Below the pieces are notes generated by a model. The model did no database searches. It was not told the DNA's origin and was given only the letters and a program-made list of their open reading frames with translations. The translations under genes were made by a program, and so were the position numbers. A stretch of DNA of 64,000 bases from an uncultured Bacteroidia bacterium (GTDB taxonomy: Bacteria > Bacteroidota > Bacteroidia > Bacteroidales > F082): positions 124,001 through 188,000 of the forward strand of contig CADCGK010000004.1 in NCBI GenBank assembly GCA_902800965.1. Direction: 5' to 3'. Positions 59,829 through 64,000 of this stretch are shown in pieces. Every line of letters starts with the position of its first letter. Within the stretch, counting starts at the first letter, position 1.

Positions 59829-60941
59829 TCAATCCAACGTATGGATTACCAGACCTGATCTGAGTTTAGGCTCAAACCAAGTGGTCTTGGGAGGCATGAT
59901 GTTGCCAGTGTCGGCGATGTCGATGATCTGCTTCATGCTCACGGGATAGAGCGCGAAGGCGACCTTCGATGCGCTTGTCGGTGCGGAGGTCCTTGATGCC
60001 TAAGATCTTGTCGAGGACAAGGTTGCTGAGGATGGTGACGTCCAACACACCGATCGGGTCGCTGTCGTCGTAGGTGCCGGGTTTGGCAGTCAGGCTGTAC
60101 CACACGCCCTCGATGTACATCGAGAAGTTGTGGAGCTTGTTGGGCTTGTACTCGGTGCTGCATTCGCAGTGGCAGGGGAACTCGCAGTTGCACTTGCCGC
60201 CGTCCTTGGTGCAATCGCACTTGCACTCGATGTCGAAGCTCTCTTGCAGGGCCTTGAAGAAGTCCTTGGTGCTGAGGCCGTTGAGGTCTTTCACGACGCG
60301 GTTGTAGTCGATGACGTTCAGCTGGTTGTCGGGGAAGATGACGGTCATGAAGTAGTTGTACTCTTCCTTGCCGGTGTGGGCGGGGTTGTGCTCCTTCTTC
60401 TCCTGACCGACGAGGGCTGCGGCAGCGCTGCGGTGGTGACCGTCAGCGATATACATGGCCGGGACCTTCTTGTCGAAGAGTTCAACCAAGCGGGCGATGG
60501 TGGCCTTGTCGTCGATGATCCAGAAGCGATGGCCGAAGCCGTCTTCCTTGGGGTCAGCTCGTGCTTCTTGATGACCTTGTTCACATAGTCTTCACTATAG
60601 GCGCATGCCACGATGCCATACTGCCAGTGGGCGTTGGCGTCGGTGGGGTTCATGCTTTGGGCATAGATATAGAGCTTTTCCTCTTGGTCTTGCTTGATCC
60701 ATCCGAAGTCCTTGAAGCTGTTGAAGTTCTCAACGACTTTCAGGTAGGTCTCGAGGTCGCTGTCCTTGTGGCCTTCAGGCAGGTCGATTTCGGCCTTGGT
60801 CACGTGGAGCAGGCTATAAGGGTTACCCTCGCATTCCTTGCGTGCCTCTTCAGTGTTCAGCACGTCGTAGGGACGGGAGGCGAGTTTCTGGACGATGTCC
60901 ACGCCGGGACGCCATCCTTTGAAAGGTTTAATGACTGACAT
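59829..60941 (-). pseudogene. DUF1015 gene broken by two internal deletions/frameshifts
   Basis: The 5' frame (60941 to about 60560) encodes the N-terminal DUF1015 region, MSVIKPFKGWRP to NKVIKKHELT. After that point the reading frame changes, and the second frame resumes at EDGFGHRFWIIDDKATIA and contains the family signature YIADGHHRSAAAAL. A second shift occurs after DLRTDKRIE: the third frame resumes at VAFALYPVSMKQIIDIADTGN and ends at 59829. Family members have more sequence at both junctions, so both look like deletions. The middle part carries an odd Cys-rich segment (8 Cys within 22 residues). The operon position after serA is typical for DUF1015. Confidence 0.8.
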
Positions 60942-60942
60942 G

Positions 60943-61003
60943 TTAGTTTACAGTTTGCAGTTTGCAGTTTACAGTTTACAGTTGGTTGTTTTCAGTTTGT
61001 AGG
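60943..61003. repeat. Heptamer array CAGTTTA/CAGTTTG after the four-helix-bundle gene
   Basis: Seven to eight 7-nt units run from the last codons of the four-helix-bundle gene to the start of the DUF1015 gene. Sense units are AACTGTA/AACTGCA, with TAA or TGA at unit junctions. Confidence 0.9.
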
Positions 61004-61374
61004 GAGACAATCAACGCGCCTGCCATCTTGGTAAGTTCGATCAGCTCGTTTCGGATGTCGTTCGACTGTTCTTCGTCGATGGCTTTCCTGTAGAGCAATG
61101 TCGCTGTATAGCTGACACAGGAGCGGATGTAGCCCTTGGCCTCTTGAAGATAACCTATGAAAGCGCTTTTGCTTGCCGAGGAACCTTCAACGATGTTCTT
61201 AGTAATCATTGATGCAGCTTCAAAGAACTTCTTGGAGACCATTTTGTCGCCTTCGTTCTGGACGTTGTCATAGATAGCTAGGACGGCGTTTGAGAACATC
61301 AGAGACTTGTGGTAAATTCGGAGATTTTCAAATTTGAAAAAGGGTGCTGCTTTCTGATTTTCTATTGGTGTCAT
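60976..61374 (-). CDS. Four-helix-bundle protein (23S rRNA intervening-sequence family)
   Basis: The 132-residue product has the family pattern FENLRIYHKSLMFSNAVLAIYD, KNIVEGSSASKSAFIGYLQEAKG and a helical tail. Such proteins occur in 23S rRNA intervening sequences and as free genes linked to repeats or mobile DNA; their function is unknown. Here it lies between serA and DUF1015, where many relatives have no such gene. Its last codons (LQTENNQL) are already heptamer-like, so its 3' end is made of the array. Confidence 0.85.
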   Translation of the reverse strand: MTPIENQKAAPFFKFENLRIYHKSLMFSNAVLAIYDNVQNEGDKMVSKKFFEAASMITKNIVEGSSASKSAFIGYLQEAKGYIRSCVSYTATLLYRKAIDEEQSNDIRNELIELTKMAGALIVSLQTENNQL

Positions 61375-61377
61375 GAT

Positions 61378-62295
61378 TTATTTGTTCACTTGGAAACGCT
61401 TGTTGCCAGTCTTGAAGAAATCGGCGATTTGGTTGGCGGCTGCAAGACCGGCATTGATATTGGCTTCTTCTGTTTGGGCGCCCATCTTCTTGGGTGTGGC
61501 AAAATAACGGCCTTCAAAGGCTTTGAATTCAGCGTCGGCATCCGGCATGATGTCGGTGATGTACTTGAGGTCGGTGCGTTCGGCCATCAGCTTGAGGAGT
61601 TCGGGCTCATTGATGACTTCCTTGCGGGCGGTGTTCACGAGGATGCCGCCTTTGTGCATCTTGTTGACCACAGCGTAGTTGATGCTCTGCTTGGTCTCGG
61701 CGGTTGCCGGGATGTGCAGGCTGACGACGTCGCAGGTCTCGAAGAGGGCGTCGCGGTTGGCAACGGCGTGCACACCGGCTTCTTCGATCTTCTCAGCGGG
61801 GACGAACTCGTCGAAGGCATAGACATCCATGCCGAAGCCCTTGGCGATGCGGGCGACGTTGCGACCCACGTTACCGAAGGCGAGGAGGCCGAGTTTTTTG
61901 CCCATCAACTCAGAACCTGACTTGCCGTTGTAGAAGTTACGGACGGCATAGACCAACATGCCCATGACCAATTCGGCAACGGCATTGCTGTTCTGGCCAG
62001 GAGTGTTCATGGCGACGATGCCTTTGGCGGTGCAAGCCTCGAGGTCGAGGTTGTCGTAGCCGGCGCCGGCACGGACGACGATCTTCAGGTTGTTGGCGTG
62101 GTCGATGACTTCCTTCGTCACCTTGTCGGAACGGACGATGAGGGCATCGGCGTCGGCAACGGCTTTGTAGAGGTCATTGACATCGGTATATTTTTCCAAA
62201 AGAGCCAGTTCATAGCCGTTCTTTTCAACGACTTCGCGGATACCGTCAACGGCGATCTTGGCGAAAGGCTTTTCAGTAGCTACTAATACTTTCAT
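61378..62295 (-). CDS. serA: D-3-phosphoglycerate dehydrogenase, short form, lysine-type
   Basis: The 305-residue product has the NAD-binding loop LGLLAFGNVGRNVARIAKG and the dehydrogenase motif NTARKEVINEPEL. There is no ACT domain. At the usual catalytic His position the sequence is ATPKKMGAQTEEAN, with Lys instead, as in the type III-K enzymes known from Entamoeba and Bacteroidota. It makes 3-phosphohydroxypyruvate for serine synthesis. serC is the upstream gene of the same operon. Confidence 0.9.
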   Translation of the reverse strand: MKVLVATEKPFAKIAVDGIREVVEKNGYELALLEKYTDVNDLYKAVADADALIVRSDKVTKEVIDHANNLKIVVRAGAGYDNLDLEACTAKGIVAMNTPGQNSNAVAELVMGMLVYAVRNFYNGKSGSELMGKKLGLLAFGNVGRNVARIAKGFGMDVYAFDEFVPAEKIEEAGVHAVANRDALFETCDVVSLHIPATAETKQSINYAVVNKMHKGGILVNTARKEVINEPELLKLMAERTDLKYITDIMPDADAEFKAFEGRYFATPKKMGAQTEEANINAGLAAANQIADFFKTGNKRFQVNK

Positions 62296-62330
62296 AATAG
62301 GATTGTTTGATGTTTTTGTTTGATTATTTG

Positions 62331-62406
62331 GCTGTTAGCTTTTAGCCGTTAGCTATTAGCTCGCCGCACGGCTGCTAATAGCTAACAGCTTATGGCTAAT
62401 AGCTTA
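62331..62406. repeat. Heptamer array with a 13-bp inverted repeat after serC
   Basis: Units such as CTGTTAG, CTTTTAG, CCGTTAG and CTATTAG follow each other in both directions. GTTAGCTATTAGC (62348-62360) pairs perfectly with GCTAATAGCTAAC (62374-62386), with an inner GC-rich loop stem. Confidence 0.92.
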
Positions 62407-63507
62407 CTTGTTCGCTTTTTCGAAATCTTGCATGCACTGGACGAGGGCTTCGACAGCCTCGATTGGGCAAGCGTTGTAGAGGCTGGCACGGAAGCCGCCG
62501 ACTGAACGGTGACCCTTGATGCCGACCATGCCGCGCTCCTTGGCGAAGGCCATGAAGGCGTCTTGCTTGTCCTCGTAACCGGGGGCCATGACCCAGCAAT
62601 GGTTCATGATGGAACGGTCTTCCTTCTCGGCGGTGCCGACGAACATGCTGTTGCGGTCGATCTCTTCATAGAGCATGTTGGACTTCTTGGTGTTGATCTT
62701 GTTCATAGCCTCGACGCCACCGATAGTGTCCTTCAGCCACACGAGGGTCTCGTGCATCATGAAGATAGGCAGTACGGGCGGGGTGTTGAACATGCTGATG
62801 TTCTTGGCTTCTTCTGCAGCGTGGGTGCGGAAGTCAACCATTGTCGGCAGCGGGTTCATGTAGGCGCGGTCGCCGATGTTGCCGAGGATGTCTTTCTTCA
62901 CGATGACGAAGGTCACGCCAGCGGGGCCGACGTTCTTCTGGGCACCACCGTAGATAAGGCCGTACTTCTTCACGTCAACGGGACGGCTCATGATGTCGGA
63001 ACTCATGTCGGCGACGAGCATGATGGGGCAGTCCATGTCGTACTTGATCTCAGTACCGTAGATGGTGTTGTTGGTTGTGATGTGGAAGTAGTCGGCATCC
63101 ATCGGGATGGTGTAGCCTTTCGGGATGTAGGTGTAGGTCTTGTCTTCGCTGCTGGCGACGATGTCAACCTTACCGAACAGCTTGGCTTCCTTGGCGGCCT
63201 TCTTGGCCCAGACACCAGTCTGGAGGTAGGCAGCCTTGGTCTTCATGAGGTTGGCGGGCACAGTGAAGAACTGTGTGCTAGCACCACCACCAAGGAAGAG
63301 AACTTCGTACTCCTCAGGGATGTTGAGGAGGTCGCGCCACAGTTGACGGGTCTCAGCCATGATGCGCTCCCAACCCGGGGTGCGGTGAGAAATCTCGGCG
63401 ATACCGATGCCGGTGTTGTCGAAATCATAGAGCGCCTTGACGGTGCTTTCGATAGCTTGCTTGGGCAGGACGCAAGGACCTGCGTTGAAATTAAAAGCCT
63501 GTTTCAT
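62404..63507 (-). CDS. serC: Phosphoserine aminotransferase
   Basis: The 367-residue product has the class V aminotransferase features: [29 protein letters not shown], the PLP lysine in [17 protein letters not shown] and [18 protein letters not shown]. It converts 3-phosphohydroxypyruvate and glutamate to phosphoserine, and also acts in pyridoxine synthesis. It is the first gene of the serC-serA operon and has a promoter at 63574-63581. Confidence 0.96.
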   Translation of the reverse strand: MKQAFNFNAGPCVLPKQAIESTVKALYDFDNTGIGIAEISHRTPGWERIMAETRQLWRDLLNIPEEYEVLFLGGGASTQFFTVPANLMKTKAAYLQTGVWAKKAAKEAKLFGKVDIVASSEDKTYTYIPKGYTIPMDADYFHITTNNTIYGTEIKYDMDCPIMLVADMSSDIMSRPVDVKKYGLIYGGAQKNVGPAGVTFVIVKKDILGNIGDRAYMNPLPTMVDFRTHAAEEAKNISMFNTPPVLPIFMMHETLVWLKDTIGGVEAMNKINTKKSNMLYEEIDRNSMFVGTAEKEDRSIMNHCWVMAPGYEDKQDAFMAFAKERGMVGIKGHRSVGGFRASLYNACPIEAVEALVQCMQDFEKANK

Positions 63508-63573
63508 TACAGTTTGTTGTTTAATGTGTTGGTTTATAATTTGTTAATTAAGATTGTTGCTCGTATTTTGCTG

Positions 63574-63581
63574 CAAAGATA
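63574..63581 (-). promoter_or_regulatory. -7 element for serC (TATCTTTG)
   Basis: CAAAGATA on the plus strand reads TATCTTTG on the minus strand, 67 nt upstream of the serC ATG. Confidence 0.55.
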
Positions 63582-63651
63582 AGAAATAAAACCGTGCGAC
63601 AAGCCTTTTTTAAAATAAATAAGGTTTTCAATGGGCTTCTGCGTTTTTTAT

Positions 63652-63659
63652 TATTTTTG
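63652..63659 (+). promoter_or_regulatory. -7 element for the glycosyltransferase gene (TATTTTTG)
   Basis: TATTTTTG fits TAnnTTTG and lies 30 nt before the ATG at 63690. Confidence 0.55.
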
Positions 63660-63689
63660 CCATCCAAAACACCCTTTATAGTTAGAATC

Positions 63690-64000
63690 ATGAACAACCC
63701 ATTAATCAGCGTCATTGTCCCGATTTACGGGATCGAAAGGTACGTGGGGCACTGCATAGAGAGCCTCATGCGACAGACTTATCAAAACTTAGAAATCATT
63801 TTAGTGGACGACGGGTCTCCAGACCGCTGTCCACAGATTTGCGACCTTTATGCCTCCAAAGACAAAAGAATCAAGGTGATACACAAAGAAAACGGAGGCA
63901 TCGTTACGGCAAGAAAAGCTGGGGTAAAGATAGCCCAAGGCGAGTATATTGGTTTTGTGGATGGCGACGACTGGGTGGGCGAGGGCTATTTCCAGTCGAT
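63690..64000 (+). CDS. Family 2 glycosyltransferase (partial, runs off the window)
   Basis: About 103 residues are visible from the ATG at 63690: MNNPLISVIVPIYGIERYVG opens a GT-A fold, followed by EIILVDDGSPD, GIVTARKAGVKIAQGEYIGFVDGDDW, with the metal-binding DGDD motif. It probably adds a sugar to a surface glycan, perhaps the first gene of a polysaccharide locus; the locus is outside the window. Confidence 0.92.
   Translation, partial: MNNPLISVIVPIYGIERYVGHCIESLMRQTYQNLEIILVDDGSPDRCPQICDLYASKDKRIKVIHKENGGIVTARKAGVKIAQGEYIGFVDGDDWVGEGYFQS

Overview
The window is a stretch of housekeeping chromosome from a member of the Bacteroidota, most likely the order Bacteroidales (an uncultured gut or rumen lineage would fit). 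The reasons are: promoters of the TAnnTTTG (-7) type in front of many genes; a 288-residue RpoD without region 1.1; type IX secretion genes (PorQ and a peptidase with a C-terminal sorting domain); Bacteroidota-only families (DUF4293, DUF3078, PorQ); a Rho with a long disordered insert; and a lysine-type phosphoglycerate dehydrogenase. No phage, plasmid or large integrative element is present. The first gene (short-chain fatty acid transporter) and the last (family 2 glycosyltransferase) run off the window.

Layout. 1-7 kb: fatty acid transporter, two tRNAs, glmM, a MORN-repeat protein, a TPR lipoprotein, phosphomannomutase, mltG, an acetyltransferase. 7-24 kb: HtrA protease, RpoD, superoxide dismutase, extended GAPDH, YidC, DUF2750, TrkH, an N-domain-less ClpB, a DMT transporter, acyl-CoA synthetase, a split ChrA, a GltS-type symporter, rplS and trmD. 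24-36 kb: secreted subtilisin, ferritin and reverse rubrerythrin, nusB, porQ, recF, DUF721, efp, lpxD, MATE exporter, free-Met sulfoxide reductase, mpl. 36-49 kb: lolA, rho, DUF4293, phosphoesterase, DUF3078, TonB-like protein, rlmB, a REP-associated transposase, Dpp5-like peptidase, a three-domain lipoprotein, a nucleoside kinase. 49-64 kb: tRNA-Met, DUF1573, aminotransferase, a TIGR02172-type kinase, a four-gene partner-switch/(p)ppGpp operon, NamZ-like protein, ABC permease, xerD, gene remnants, a broken DUF1015 gene, a four-helix-bundle gene, serA and serC.

Two things stand out. First, about seventeen genes are followed, at or inside their stop codon, by a tandem array of heptamers. The heptamer sequence differs between loci, but the period is 7 nt and the sense strand carries TGA/TAG/TAA. 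Because 7 is not a multiple of 3, a few units close all three reading frames. At some loci the array supplies the C-terminus of the upstream protein (VRSEE, three unrelated proteins) or the GTG start of the downstream one. At two loci it is joined to a 28-nt repeat through the same junction. Second, positions 52019-54426 encode an RsbW-like kinase, a STAS anti-anti-sigma-like protein, a stand-alone (p)ppGpp synthetase and a stand-alone (p)ppGpp hydrolase in one tight operon with no sigma factor beside it. This suggests partner switching wired to alarmone turnover.
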